Assembly (NCBI GenBank): GCA_022014155.1
Contig: JAKLLS010000008.1
Location: forward strand, 1-57,703
Length of the DNA: 57,703 nt
Reading direction: 5' to 3'
DNA from: Marinobacter sp.
GTDB taxonomy: Bacteria; Pseudomonadota; Gammaproteobacteria; Pseudomonadales; Oleiphilaceae
Shown: positions 6,106-15,002 of the stretch, in pieces
How positions within the stretch are numbered: the first letter of the stretch is position 1
Layout: every line of letters begins with the position of its first letter
Program-made: the position numbers and the translations under genes
The notes under the pieces: generated by a model
Seen by the model: only the letters and a program-made list of their open reading frames with translations
Told to the model about the DNA's origin: nothing
Databases searched by the model: none

Positions 6106-8294
6106 ATTGAGGTGATACCCGCTTTGGCTGCCCGGGCCGCGTGCAGCTTCTTGTAGCTGTCGATCAGCCGCAGGTGCTTGTCCAGGCCTTCCAGTTGCAT
6201 GTTGGTCGGGGTCAGGCCATGGAACCGCACCTCACCGCTGACTGAACCCACCACGGCGTTCATGGTGTCGTCCCCGAACATGCGCCGGAAGTTGGTCAGG
6301 TAGTCGTCCAGCGTCATCTCATCATCGAGGGTGACTTCCAGCACCGCCTGTATTGCCTGGTAAAACAGCCCGCGTTCGACGGTGTTGTCGTTGAATTGCA
6401 GGAACATGTCGACAAACTCGAGGGCTTCCTCGTGCCACTGCAGGGCGAGGCAGATCAGGATTTTCAGCTCCAGGATGGTGAGCTGGCCCCACACAGTGTT
6501 CTCGTCGAACTCCACGCCGATCAGGGTGATGATCGTCATGTAGTTGTCGAGCTGGCTGGCTTCCAGGCGCTCGACCAGATCGGCCAGTTGCTCATTGCTC
6601 AGGCGGTGCAGGTTGAGGATGTCTTCCCGGTAGTCCAGGGCCATGTTGGTGTTATCCATGATCAGATCCTCGACCGGATACACCTCGGAATATCCGGGCA
6701 CCAGGATGCGGCAGACCGGTGCGCCCAGTTCCTCGTAAACGGCCACATAGGCTTCCTTGCCCATGTCCGCGAGGATGCTGAACAGGCCCTCGGCTTCTTC
6801 CGCGTTGGTGCCGGAGAAATCCCACTCACAGAATTCGTAATCGGATCTGGCACTGAAGAACCGCCAGGACACCACGCCGGTGGAATCGATAAAGTGTTCG
6901 ACGAAGTTGTTGGGCTCGGTGACCGCCAGGCTGTTGAACGTGGGCGGTGGCACGTCGTTCAGGCCCTCGAAGCTGCGACCCTGGAGCAATTCCGTCAGGC
7001 TGCGTTCCAGCGCCACTTCAAAACTCGGGTGGGCACCGAAGGAGGCAAACACGCCGCCGGTTCTCGGGTTCATCAGCGTCACGCACATCACCGGGAACTG
7101 ACCGCCCAGGGAGGCGTCTTTCACCAGTGTAGGGAAGCCCTGGGCTTCCAGGGCTTCGATACCCTCGAGAATGTCCGGGTATTTCTCCAGTACTTCCCGG
7201 GGCACATCCGGTAGAGCCACTTCTTCTTCGATGATCTGCTTTTTCACTGCCCGCTCGAAGATCTCCGACAGGCACTGCACCTCTGCTTCCTGCAGGGTGT
7301 TGCCGGCACTCATGCCGTTGCTGAGGTACAAGTTTTCGATCAGGTTGGAGGGGAAGTACACCACCTCGCCGTCGGACTGGCGCACGAAGGGGAGGGAACA
7401 GATACCACGGTCTCGTCGGCCGGAGTTGGTGTCGATCAGGTGGGAGCCACAGAGCTCCTCCTCGGGGTTGTAGATGGCGAGGCAGTGGTCATCGAGAATG
7501 CCTTCGGGCAGTTCGTCGTCCGGTCCGGGCTTGAACCATTGCTCGTTGGGATAATGCACGAACTCGCTGTTGGCGATCTCCTCGCCGAAGAACTGGTCGT
7601 TGTAGAAGAAGTTGCAGTTCAGGCGCTCAATGAACTCACCCAGTGCCGAGCACAGCGCACTCTCCTTGGTAGCACCCTTGCCGTTGGTGAAGCACATGGG
7701 GGAGGCGGCATCCCGGATGTGCAGCGACCACACATGGGGCACGATATTGCGCCAGGAGGCGATTTCGATCTTCATGCCCAAGCCTTCAAGTATGCCGGTC
7801 ATGTTGGCAATGGTCTGCTCCAGTGGCAGATCTTTACCGACAATGTAGGTGCTGGTGTCGCCTTCCGGCGCCATCAGCAGAGCCTGGGCGTCTTCGTCGA
7901 GGTTTTCGACGGTTTCAATCTGGAATTCGGGGCCGGTCTGCACCACCTTTTTTACGGTGCAGCGGTCGATGGAGCGCAGGATGCCCTGGCGGTCCTTGTC
8001 GGAAATGTCTTCCGGTAGCTCCACCTCAATTCTGAAAATCTGGTTGTAGCGGTTTTCCGGGTCGACAATGTTGTTTTGCGACAGGCGGATATTTTCCGTC
8101 GGAATATCCCGTGCCTTGCAGTAAACCCGCACAAAGTAAGCCGCACACAGCGCCGATGACGCCAGGAAATAGTCGAAGGGGCTGGGCGCCGAGCCATCGC
8201 CCTTGTAACGAATGGGCTGGTCGGTGGTGACGGTGAAATCGTCAAACTTGGCTTCAAGTCGAAGATTTTCCAGAAAGTTAACTTTGATTTCCAT
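6102..8294 (-). CDS. OsmC-YcaO fusion protein
   Basis: A protein of 730 residues. Residues about 1-135 are an OsmC-like domain (MEIKVNFLENLRLEAKF..., PIRYKGDG.APSPFDYFLAS, CTVKKVV with the conserved cysteine). The rest is a YcaO domain with the ATP-binding signatures ATKESALCSALGEFIERL and AEVQCLSEIFERAVKK, plus the C-terminal region seen in E. coli YcaO-type proteins. YcaO enzymes activate amide backbones with ATP; the E. coli-type group is linked genetically to RimO-dependent methylthiolation of ribosomal protein S12, not to a peptide natural product. The fusion with OsmC is a known architecture. No precursor peptide or RiPP dehydrogenase gene is adjacent. The downstream secreted-protein gene overlaps by 4 bases. 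Confidence 0.88.
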   Translation of the reverse strand: MEIKVNFLENLRLEAKFDDFTVTTDQPIRYKGDGSAPSPFDYFLASSALCAAYFVRVYCKARDIPTENIRLSQNNIVDPENRYNQIFRIEVELPEDISDKDRQGILRSIDRCTVKKVVQTGPEFQIETVENLDEDAQALLMAPEGDTSTYIVGKDLPLEQTIANMTGILEGLGMKIEIASWRNIVPHVWSLHIRDAASPMCFTNGKGATKESALCSALGEFIERLNCNFFYNDQFFGEEIANSEFVHYPNEQWFKPGPDDELPEGILDDHCLAIYNPEEELCGSHLIDTNSGRRDRGICSLPFVRQSDGEVVYFPSNLIENLYLSNGMSAGNTLQEAEVQCLSEIFERAVKKQIIEEEVALPDVPREVLEKYPDILEGIEALEAQGFPTLVKDASLGGQFPVMCVTLMNPRTGGVFASFGAHPSFEVALERSLTELLQGRSFEGLNDVPPPTFNSLAVTEPNNFVEHFIDSTGVVSWRFFSARSDYEFCEWDFSGTNAEEAEGLFSILADMGKEAYVAVYEELGAPVCRILVPGYSEVYPVEDLIMDNTNMALDYREDILNLHRLSNEQLADLVERLEASQLDNYMTIITLIGVEFDENTVWGQLTILELKILICLALQWHEEALEFVDMFLQFNDNTVERGLFYQAIQAVLEVTLDDEMTLDDYLTNFRRMFGDDTMNAVVGSVSGEVRFHGLTPTNMQLEGLDKHLRLIDSYKKLHAARAAKAGITSI

Positions 8295-8377
8295 GAACAG
8301 GGTACCGCGTTTGCAGAATTGAGCGGGCTATGGGAAGCCGGTTGCCATTATCCAGCTTTTGCCGCCTCACGTCTTCC

Positions 8378-9121
8378 CTACCAGATCAATCGCACCAGGA
8401 TGGCCGCTACCATCACCAGGGTCAGCCACTTGATCCACTGTGCGCCACGGACTCCCATATTCACCCGGACCGCCACCACGGCACCCGCCATATTACCGAG
8501 TGCGAGCACCAGCCCCATGCCCCAAAGCACTTGGTCGTTGAGGGCAAAGATCGCCAGGGCCGGCAGGGTGTAGATCAGAATCACAAAAACCTTGATCACA
8601 TTCACCTGGGGCAGGTCGATCTTCAGCATGCGGTAGAGCACCACAACGAACAGCGCCCCGACCCCGACCTGGATAAAACCACCGTAGAGACCAATCAGGA
8701 AAAGCGCGAGGTATTCGGGAATGCCCAGCCGCTCCGGCGTCAAGGGGCGGGTATCGAGCCGGGGTTGTGGCAGCAGCATGAAAAGGGCGGCGCCGATCAT
8801 GGCGGTAATCAGCACGCCCTCGAAGATCTGCCGGGGAATCCAGGTGGCTGTCCAGGCGCCAATGAGGGCCCCTGCCACCGCCGGGATGGACAGGCGGATG
8901 CTGACCGCCAGATTGCTGTGGCCCGCCCGTAAAAAGCTGCCTACCGCCGTGATGCTCTGCAGGGTGATCGCCACCCGGTTGGTGCCGTTGGCGACCTGGG
9001 CCGGCAGCCCGAGAAACATCAGCAGCGGCAGCGTCAGCATCGACCCGCCTGAAGACAGCACGTTGATAAAACCCGCCACACCGCCAATGGCCACCAGGGC
9101 CAGGATTTCCATCAGGTTCAT
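8378..9121 (-). CDS. TauE/SafE-family sulfite or organoanion exporter
   Basis: An integral membrane protein of 247 residues with about 7-8 hydrophobic segments. The N-terminal repeat GGVAGFINVLSSGGSMLTLPLL is the TauE/SafE signature, echoed in the second half by LYGGFIQVGVGALFVVVLY. The family exports sulfite, sulfoacetate and related anions or imports other small acids. It starts 10 bases after the stop of the TRAP permease gene, so it is the last gene of that operon. The combination suggests uptake of a sulfonated or other carboxylic substrate with export of the released anion; this is inference from context. Confidence 0.85.
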   Translation of the reverse strand: MNLMEILALVAIGGVAGFINVLSSGGSMLTLPLLMFLGLPAQVANGTNRVAITLQSITAVGSFLRAGHSNLAVSIRLSIPAVAGALIGAWTATWIPRQIFEGVLITAMIGAALFMLLPQPRLDTRPLTPERLGIPEYLALFLIGLYGGFIQVGVGALFVVVLYRMLKIDLPQVNVIKVFVILIYTLPALAIFALNDQVLWGMGLVLALGNMAGAVVAVRVNMGVRGAQWIKWLTLVMVAAILVRLIW

Positions 9122-9131
9122 GAGCAGTCGA

Positions 9132-11297
9132 TCATGCCGTGGCCGGGTGCGTCATTCCCGTACCGCGCCGGGCACTCCAGACCAGAAACGCCAGGAAAAT
9201 GACCAGCCCGGCCAGGTCGACCCAGATCATGCCATGGGGCCATAACATCAACGCGCCTACGGGGAACATCAGCAGGCGCAGCCACCAGGTCAGGCGATGT
9301 TCCAGGTACCCTTCCATGCCCGCTACGATCGCGTAAATCCCGAACAGCGCAAAGATGAACACCTTGAAAGCCTCAACCGGTGTACCCGACACCAGGGGAG
9401 AATAGGCAAACAGCAGCGGGATGATGTACAGACCCTTGGCGATCTTCCAGGCGGTCAGCCCGGTGCGCATGGCGGGGGTGCCGGCGATGGCCGCTGCCGC
9501 GAACGCGGTGAGACAGACCGGTGGCGTTACGTTGGAGTCCTGTGACAGCCAGAAGATAATCATATGGGCCGACACCAGTGCCATGGTCAGGGCATGGGGC
9601 GACAGGGCCAGCTCCTGCAGCTGGGTGCTGAAGGTGTCCGGTACGCCCGCCAGCAATTGGGTGGCTGTTGTCATATCCATGGGGGCATTGAGCAGGTTCA
9701 TGCTATCCGGCGCGGTGAGCATGAAGATGGCCTTGGCCTCCTGCGGCAGGTTACCGCTGACCATCAACTCCAGCAGCTGGCTCTGGGCGATCAGGCCATA
9801 GATGGCTGGCGCCGACAGGGTGGCCAGCACGATATAGGCGGCGGTGACTGGTAAGCCCATGCCCAGGATCAGCGATGCCAGCGCCACCAGCGTGATGGTG
9901 ATCAGCAGGCTGCCGCCGGCCCAGTTGGTAATCATCAATGAGAAGGTGTTACCGATCCCGGTGGTGGAGATCACATTCACGATCAGCCCCACGGTAATCA
10001 GCAGGATCGCGGTCGTCATGATGTTGCGGGTGCCTTGGGCGAGGGCGTCCAGGATGTCCCTAGGCTTCATCGGGTTTTTGGTCAGCCAGGACGCCACCAC
10101 CACCGAGATAATGGCAATGCCGGCGGCGTAGGTCGGGGTAAAACCGTAGATCAGCGCGGCCACCAGGATGACCAGCGGCAACAGGTAATGCCAGCCTCCC
10201 TTGAGGACCTGGGCGAAGGTTTCGGCGTTCTCGTCTTCCAGTTTGACGGCATGGCTGCGCTTGGCCTCGATGCGGACAAACATCGCCACGGAGAGGAAGT
10301 ACAACAACGCCGGCAGCGCCGCCACGCCGATGATGGTGACGTAGGACACCTGGGTATAGGACGCCATGATAAAGGCCCCGGCCCCCATGACCGGGGGCAT
10401 CAGCTGGCCACCGGTGGACGCCGCAGCTTCTACGCCACCGGCAAACCGGGCCGGGAAACCCGCCTTGCGCATCAACGGAATGGTGATTACCCCCGTGGAC
10501 ACGGTATTCGCCACGCTGGAGCCGGACACCGACCCCATCAGGCCTGAGGAGAACACTGCCACAAACCCGGGGCCGCCGATAAAGCGGCCAGCGGCACAGC
10601 GAGCCAGGTCGATGATGAAGTCCCCGGCGCCGGATTTGACCAGGAACGCGCCGAAGAGGATGAACATGAACACGTAGGTCCAGGAGATACGGGCAATGGA
10701 GCCGAGCATCCCCTGCCCCCCGATGTAGGAGCGAAACAGTACCGTTTCCCACGTCAGCCCCGGGAAATTGAATATGCCATCCACGTACTGGCCCCACCAG
10801 GCCACGTAGGTGAGCGCGACGATGCACAGAGAAGGTATGAACCAGCCGGTGGTACGGCGAGCGAACTCCAGCACCAGGAGCACCGCGAGGATCGACACCA
10901 CCCAGTCAGCGGTCGAGAACACCACCCCCCGGTCGTAGAGGGCATCCTCGAACCCGATCAGGTAGAGGGCACACCCCAGAGCGAGCAAGCCGAGCACAAG
11001 GTCTACCGTGAACACCAGCCGCCGGGTACCGGGCCGCTCGCTGCGCACCATGGGCATGGCCAGGGCACACAACAGGCCAAACAGACCGAAATGCAGGGCG
11101 GAGGTCCACAGCTCGGACAGCGTGGAAAAGGTATTGAACCAGAGATGGCTGAGGGCAATGCCAATGGCCAGCACAAAAATCACCCGGCCAATGACCGGGT
11201 GATCCAACCGCTCGGGAGCCTCCGTTGGGCTTTCCTCGCGGATATTCTCCAGCCGGCTGTCTAGTTCCGGGTCGTGGTCGGGGGACGCATTACTCAC
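9132..11297 (-). CDS. TRAP transporter fused permease (DctQM type)
   Basis: An inner-membrane protein of 721 residues. About the first 190 residues hold a four-helix small-subunit-like part, and the remainder is the DctM-like large subunit with many hydrophobic helices. It contains the family stretches GSVSGSSVANTVSTGVITIPLM, GGQLMPPVMGAGAFIMA and LGMGLPVTAAYIV, and a second inverted set near LSQDSNVTPPVCLTAFAAAAIAG. Fused permeases of this size pair with TAXI-type binding proteins, and such a gene lies 14 bases upstream. Transport is driven by an ion gradient. The start is ATG 11297. Confidence 0.92.
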   Translation of the reverse strand: MSNASPDHDPELDSRLENIREESPTEAPERLDHPVIGRVIFVLAIGIALSHLWFNTFSTLSELWTSALHFGLFGLLCALAMPMVRSERPGTRRLVFTVDLVLGLLALGCALYLIGFEDALYDRGVVFSTADWVVSILAVLLVLEFARRTTGWFIPSLCIVALTYVAWWGQYVDGIFNFPGLTWETVLFRSYIGGQGMLGSIARISWTYVFMFILFGAFLVKSGAGDFIIDLARCAAGRFIGGPGFVAVFSSGLMGSVSGSSVANTVSTGVITIPLMRKAGFPARFAGGVEAAASTGGQLMPPVMGAGAFIMASYTQVSYVTIIGVAALPALLYFLSVAMFVRIEAKRSHAVKLEDENAETFAQVLKGGWHYLLPLVILVAALIYGFTPTYAAGIAIISVVVASWLTKNPMKPRDILDALAQGTRNIMTTAILLITVGLIVNVISTTGIGNTFSLMITNWAGGSLLITITLVALASLILGMGLPVTAAYIVLATLSAPAIYGLIAQSQLLELMVSGNLPQEAKAIFMLTAPDSMNLLNAPMDMTTATQLLAGVPDTFSTQLQELALSPHALTMALVSAHMIIFWLSQDSNVTPPVCLTAFAAAAIAGTPAMRTGLTAWKIAKGLYIIPLLFAYSPLVSGTPVEAFKVFIFALFGIYAIVAGMEGYLEHRLTWWLRLLMFPVGALMLWPHGMIWVDLAGLVIFLAFLVWSARRGTGMTHPATA

Positions 11298-11311
11298 TCA
11301 GGTACGTGCCT

Positions 11312-12319
11312 CTATTCCGCGATCAGACGGTCCGGAATCTCGATGCCCTGTTCCGTGTAGAAACGCGCTGCCCCGGGGTGCAATGGCATGGGCAGGCCGA
11401 CAATGGCCTTTTCCAGCGCCATGGCCTTGGTGGCCGCGTGAATATTGTTCAGGAACGGCAGGTTCTCGTAGATGGTCTTGGTGATCTGGTAAACATCCTC
11501 CTCGGAGACATCATCCCGCACCGCCAGAATGTTGGGCTGGGCAATGGTGTTGATAACCTCGTCCTGATTGGGATAGGTGCCCGCCGGGATTTCATAGGGG
11601 GACCAGAGTTCGAATTCACTGTTCACCTGGGCCAGTTGCTCGGCGGTGAAATCCAGGGTGGTGATGTCATCGCCCATGTTGGCGTAGGCCCGGGTGACCG
11701 CGGAAGCCGGCACCCCGGCTGGGATGTTCATGCCGTCGATGTTGCCGTTCTGCAGTGCGTCTGCACTGGGGCCATAGCCGAGGTAAGCCATTTCCATGGC
11801 TTCCAGGTCGACGCCCAGCTTGCCGAGAATGAAGCGGCCGGAGCCTTCGGTGCCGGAATTACGGGCGCCGATAGAGAAGCTCTCGCCATAAAGGTTTTCC
11901 ATATCGGCAATGGTGCCGCTGTCGGCCAGTTCGCTGCGAACCACGAAATGTTCCACGTTCTGCCACAGCATGGACACGGACCGCAGGTTTTTATAAGCCT
12001 TGGGTACCGGACCACTGCCACCCCACGCCCAGGCGCCGTAGAGGCCCTGGAGAATGCCAAACTGGATCTGGTCCTCGTCCATCAGCTTCAGGTTCTCGCC
12101 GGAGCCGGCGGAGCTGATGGCAGACACGGAGATATTCTCGGTGGGCTCAAGTTTGACCTTGATCAGGGTGGAGATCGCGACCCCTACCGGGTAATAGGTG
12201 CCACCGGTGGTCGCGGTTCCCATGATGTATTTGCCCTCAGCCTGGGCATTGAGGGAAACCCCGAGGGTCGCGGCGGCAAGCATCGCCGTGGCGGATTTCA
12301 GGAATTGGCGCTTGTTCAT
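11312..12319 (-). CDS. TAXI-family TRAP solute-binding protein
   Basis: A periplasmic protein of 335 residues. The signal peptide begins MNKRQFLKSATAMLAAATLG and ends near AQA-EGKY (about residue 27), with a Tat-like K/R motif that lacks the twin arginine. The mature start KYIMGTATTGGTYYPVGVAI is the TAXI signature. The loop GSGENLKLMDEDQIQFGILQ and IGARNSGTEGSGR are also typical. ATG 12319 is preferred to the upstream ATG 12364 because AAGGA lies about 8 bases upstream and the signal peptide begins there. It is the first gene of the TRAP-TauE operon. The ligand is unknown; characterised family members bind glutamate or small carboxylates. Confidence 0.9.
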   Translation of the reverse strand: MNKRQFLKSATAMLAAATLGVSLNAQAEGKYIMGTATTGGTYYPVGVAISTLIKVKLEPTENISVSAISSAGSGENLKLMDEDQIQFGILQGLYGAWAWGGSGPVPKAYKNLRSVSMLWQNVEHFVVRSELADSGTIADMENLYGESFSIGARNSGTEGSGRFILGKLGVDLEAMEMAYLGYGPSADALQNGNIDGMNIPAGVPASAVTRAYANMGDDITTLDFTAEQLAQVNSEFELWSPYEIPAGTYPNQDEVINTIAQPNILAVRDDVSEEDVYQITKTIYENLPFLNNIHAATKAMALEKAIVGLPMPLHPGAARFYTEQGIEIPDRLIAE

Positions 12320-12539
12320 GACGGTGTCCTTACTGATTGGTCGGAACGAGGAATCTTTTGGCATTGTTTTATCCGATCAATCTAGACCAGGCCGACACAA
12401 TCAGCCACCGTATCGATTTAGCCATTAGGCGTAGATGAGTTGGCTGATTCCACAGGGCCGGACTGTGGCCACCGTGACACCGTCGTGTTTTCCGGTACAG
12501 TGACCGTTATTCATCCACATCTCGAGAAGAGGCCGATGT

Positions 12540-13412
12540 ATGACCGATAACACCTACACGCCACCGAAAGTCTGGAAATGGGACTCCCCCAGCGGTGGTG
12601 CCTTTGCCAACATCAATCGCCCTGTTGCAGGCCCGACTCATGACAAGGCGCTTCCAGTGGGCAAGCATCCGTTGCAACTGTACTCCCTGGCCACGCCCAA
12701 TGGCGTGAAGGTAACGGTGATGCTGGAAGAGTTGCTGGCCCTGGGTTTCGAGGGGGCGGAGTATGACGCTCACCTGATCCGGATTAACGAGGGGGAGCAG
12801 TTCGGCAGTGGCTTTGTGGAGGTGAACCCGAACTCCAAGATTCCGGCGATGATGGACTACAGCACCAACCCGCCGGTGCGGTTGTTCGAATCAGGGTCGA
12901 TCCTGCTGTATCTCGCCGAGAAGTTTGGCGCCTTCGTGCCCAAAGACGTTGCTGGTCGCGCCGAGTGCATGAACTGGCTGTTCTGGCAAATGGGCAGCGC
13001 GCCGATGCTGGGTGGCGGTTTTGGTCACTTCTACGCCTACGCCCCCGAGAAGTACGAATACCCGATCAATCGCTATGCCATGGAGGTGAAGCGCCAACTG
13101 GATGTGCTGGATCGCCAGCTGGCGGATCGCCCGTACATTGCCGGTGACGAATACACCATTGCCGATATGGCGGTCTGGCCCTGGTACGGAGCATTGGTCA
13201 AGAACAAGGTCTACGAGGCGGCGGAATTCCTCGAAGCCCACACCTACACCAACGTGGTCCGCTGGACGGATGAAATCGCCAAACGCCCGGCGGTGCAGCG
13301 TGGTCGCAAGGTCAACCGGGCCTGGGGCGAGCCGTCGAGCCAGCTCCATGAGCGGCACGACGCCAGTGATTTCGAGCTCCGCACTCAGGACAAGCTGGAG
13401 ACTTCTTCCTGA
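12540..13412 (+). CDS. yghU: YghU-type glutathione-dependent disulfide-bond oxidoreductase
   Basis: A protein of 290 residues of the Nu-class glutathione S-transferases. The extended N-terminus (YTPPKVWKWDSPSGGAFANINRPVAGPTHDK) is characteristic of YghU. The thioredoxin fold follows (LQLYSLATPNGVKVTVMLEELL, NPNSKIPAMMD, LFESGSILLYLAEKF) and then the helical domain (EYTIADMAVWPWYG). Known relatives bind two glutathione molecules and reduce disulfides. The length agrees with E. coli YghU. GAGAAGAGG precedes ATG 12540. The last 28 bases overlap the end of the convergent monooxygenase gene, so antisense overlap of the two 3' ends is expected. Confidence 0.92.
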   Translation: MTDNTYTPPKVWKWDSPSGGAFANINRPVAGPTHDKALPVGKHPLQLYSLATPNGVKVTVMLEELLALGFEGAEYDAHLIRINEGEQFGSGFVEVNPNSKIPAMMDYSTNPPVRLFESGSILLYLAEKFGAFVPKDVAGRAECMNWLFWQMGSAPMLGGGFGHFYAYAPEKYEYPINRYAMEVKRQLDVLDRQLADRPYIAGDEYTIADMAVWPWYGALVKNKVYEAAEFLEAHTYTNVVRWTDEIAKRPAVQRGRKVNRAWGEPSSQLHERHDASDFELRTQDKLETSS

Positions 13413-14950
13413 ACGACTGTCTGTGTCACCGGCTGGTCAGATATGGCATGGACTTTGGCCTTGCCGGCAAATTCGACGTCGTAATCTTTCAGCTTGAACA
13501 CGTTCAGCCGGCGCTTCAGGGCGCTCAGTGACCAGGGCCAGGCGGCGAAGTTGCGACCGTTCTGGTCCAGGTAGTAGCTGCTGCAGCCGCCGGCGTTGAA
13601 GACGGTGGTTTGCAGGTTCTTCTGGACCCGCTGGTTGTGCTGCTTCAGCACCGAGTGTTTGATGCTCAGTTTGCTGATGCGCTTTTCCCTGATCTTCCAC
13701 AGACCGTCAATGATGTAGTGGAGCTGTGCCTCCGCCAGCCGGATAAACGAGTCATACACCAGCACGTTGGGGCCGAGGATCAGGAAGGCGTTCGGGGAGT
13801 TTTCCAGGGTGGTGCCCAGGTACGCCTCTGGTGAACTGTTCTTCCACAGGTCGGCCCAGCGCTCGCCGTTGGCGTTGAACACCTTGTTGCCGATGGGCGG
13901 GTGGGAGACGTCGAATCCGGTACCCCAGATGATCACGTCCACTTCGCGGCGTTCGCCGTTGGCGGCGATGACCGTGTTGCCTTCCACTTTCACCAGCCCG
14001 CTGGGAATCAGCGAGGTGTTGTCCGCCTGCAGGGCGTCGTAATAGTCGTTGGCAAACAGGATGCGCTTGCAGCCGATGTCGAAGTTCGGGGTCACCGCCT
14101 TGCGCAGTTCCGGATCCTGTATCTGCAGTTTCAGCAGTTGCCTGGCGGCCACATTGACCGGCTTCAGGAAGGTCGGGTTGCGCAGGCCGAAATTGATCAC
14201 ATTCAGCGAGCCGGCGACGGCCTTGCGCCAGGTGCTCTGGATCACCGGGAAGCGGTCGATCACCTGCTTACCGGTGTCGCCCAGTTGCATGTCGGGCTTG
14301 GGCAGCACCCAGGGCGCCGTGCGCTGGAAGACGTGGAGTTCCGCCGCCTGCGGCTGGATCTGGGGCACGAACTGGATGGCCGAGGCGCCGGTGCCGATGA
14401 CGGCGATACGCTTGCCGGTCAGGTCGTAATCGTGATTCCAGCGGGCGGAGTGGAACATCTCGCCCTTGAACGAGTTCAGCCCCGGAATCGCCGGGATCTT
14501 TGATTCGGTGATCGGGCCGGTGGCGAAGACCACGGTTTTCGAAAGGTACTGGCCGTTGCTGGTGTCCAGTTGCCAGAGATGACGTTCGTCATCCCAGGCG
14601 GCGCGATGCAGCTCGTTGTTGAACTCGATCAGCGGGGTGATGCCGAAGTCATCGCTGACGTTTTCCAGGTAATCCAGAATTTCCGGCTGCTTGGCAAACA
14701 GGTTGCTCCACTTGCTGCTGGGGGCAAACGAGTAGGAATAGAGCGAGGACGGCACATCGCAGCCACAGCCGGGATAAGTGTTTTCCCGCCAGGTGCCACC
14801 AACCCGGCTGGCCTTCTCAATGATCTTGAAATTATGGTAGCCGGTTTTCTTCAGCTTGATCGCCGTGGCCAGCCCGGAAATACCCGCGCCGACAATAAAG
14901 GTGTCGTAGACATTGTCCGCGGCGGAGGCGTTGGTGTTTGAAGTTGCCAT
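13385..14950 (-). CDS. Flavin-containing monooxygenase, Baeyer-Villiger-like
   Basis: A protein of 521 residues. The FAD-binding GAGISGLATAIKL lies at about 21-33, followed by GGTWRENTYPGCGCDVPSSLYSYSF. The fingerprint FKGEMFHSARWNHDYDL (FxGxxxHxxxW form, near residue 165) leads to NADPH-binding GTGASAIQFVPQI. These order the protein among class B flavin monooxygenases close to Baeyer-Villiger and cyclohexanone-type enzymes, which insert oxygen into ketones. The C-terminal GGCSSYYLDQNGRNFAAWPW is typical of this subgroup. It sits 53 bases upstream of the PF10118 gene's 3' end on the same strand, so both may share a transcript for degrading alicyclic or long-chain ketones; that role is inferred. 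Confidence 0.85.
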   Translation of the reverse strand: MATSNTNASAADNVYDTFIVGAGISGLATAIKLKKTGYHNFKIIEKASRVGGTWRENTYPGCGCDVPSSLYSYSFAPSSKWSNLFAKQPEILDYLENVSDDFGITPLIEFNNELHRAAWDDERHLWQLDTSNGQYLSKTVVFATGPITESKIPAIPGLNSFKGEMFHSARWNHDYDLTGKRIAVIGTGASAIQFVPQIQPQAAELHVFQRTAPWVLPKPDMQLGDTGKQVIDRFPVIQSTWRKAVAGSLNVINFGLRNPTFLKPVNVAARQLLKLQIQDPELRKAVTPNFDIGCKRILFANDYYDALQADNTSLIPSGLVKVEGNTVIAANGERREVDVIIWGTGFDVSHPPIGNKVFNANGERWADLWKNSSPEAYLGTTLENSPNAFLILGPNVLVYDSFIRLAEAQLHYIIDGLWKIREKRISKLSIKHSVLKQHNQRVQKNLQTTVFNAGGCSSYYLDQNGRNFAAWPWSLSALKRRLNVFKLKDYDVEFAGKAKVHAISDQPVTQTVVQEEVSSLS

Positions 14951-15002
14951 GTGTTGTGACCGTCTTTGAATTCTGTGGTTTGAAGGGCCTGCCGTGCGGG
15001 GA

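Noticed and set aside
6396..8018. Long plus-strand open frames across the ycaO-like gene
   Set aside because: They are antisense shadows of a high-GC gene with clear OsmC and YcaO motifs on the minus strand.
6102..8294. A ribosomally made peptide (RiPP) cluster around the YcaO protein
   Set aside because: The YcaO is of the OsmC-fused, E. coli-like type. No precursor-like short ORF, dehydrogenase or dedicated transporter lies beside it.
11225..12385. 386-codon plus-strand frame opposite the TAXI binding protein
   Set aside because: It is antisense to a gene with a signal peptide and TAXI motifs, and has no recognisable domain itself.
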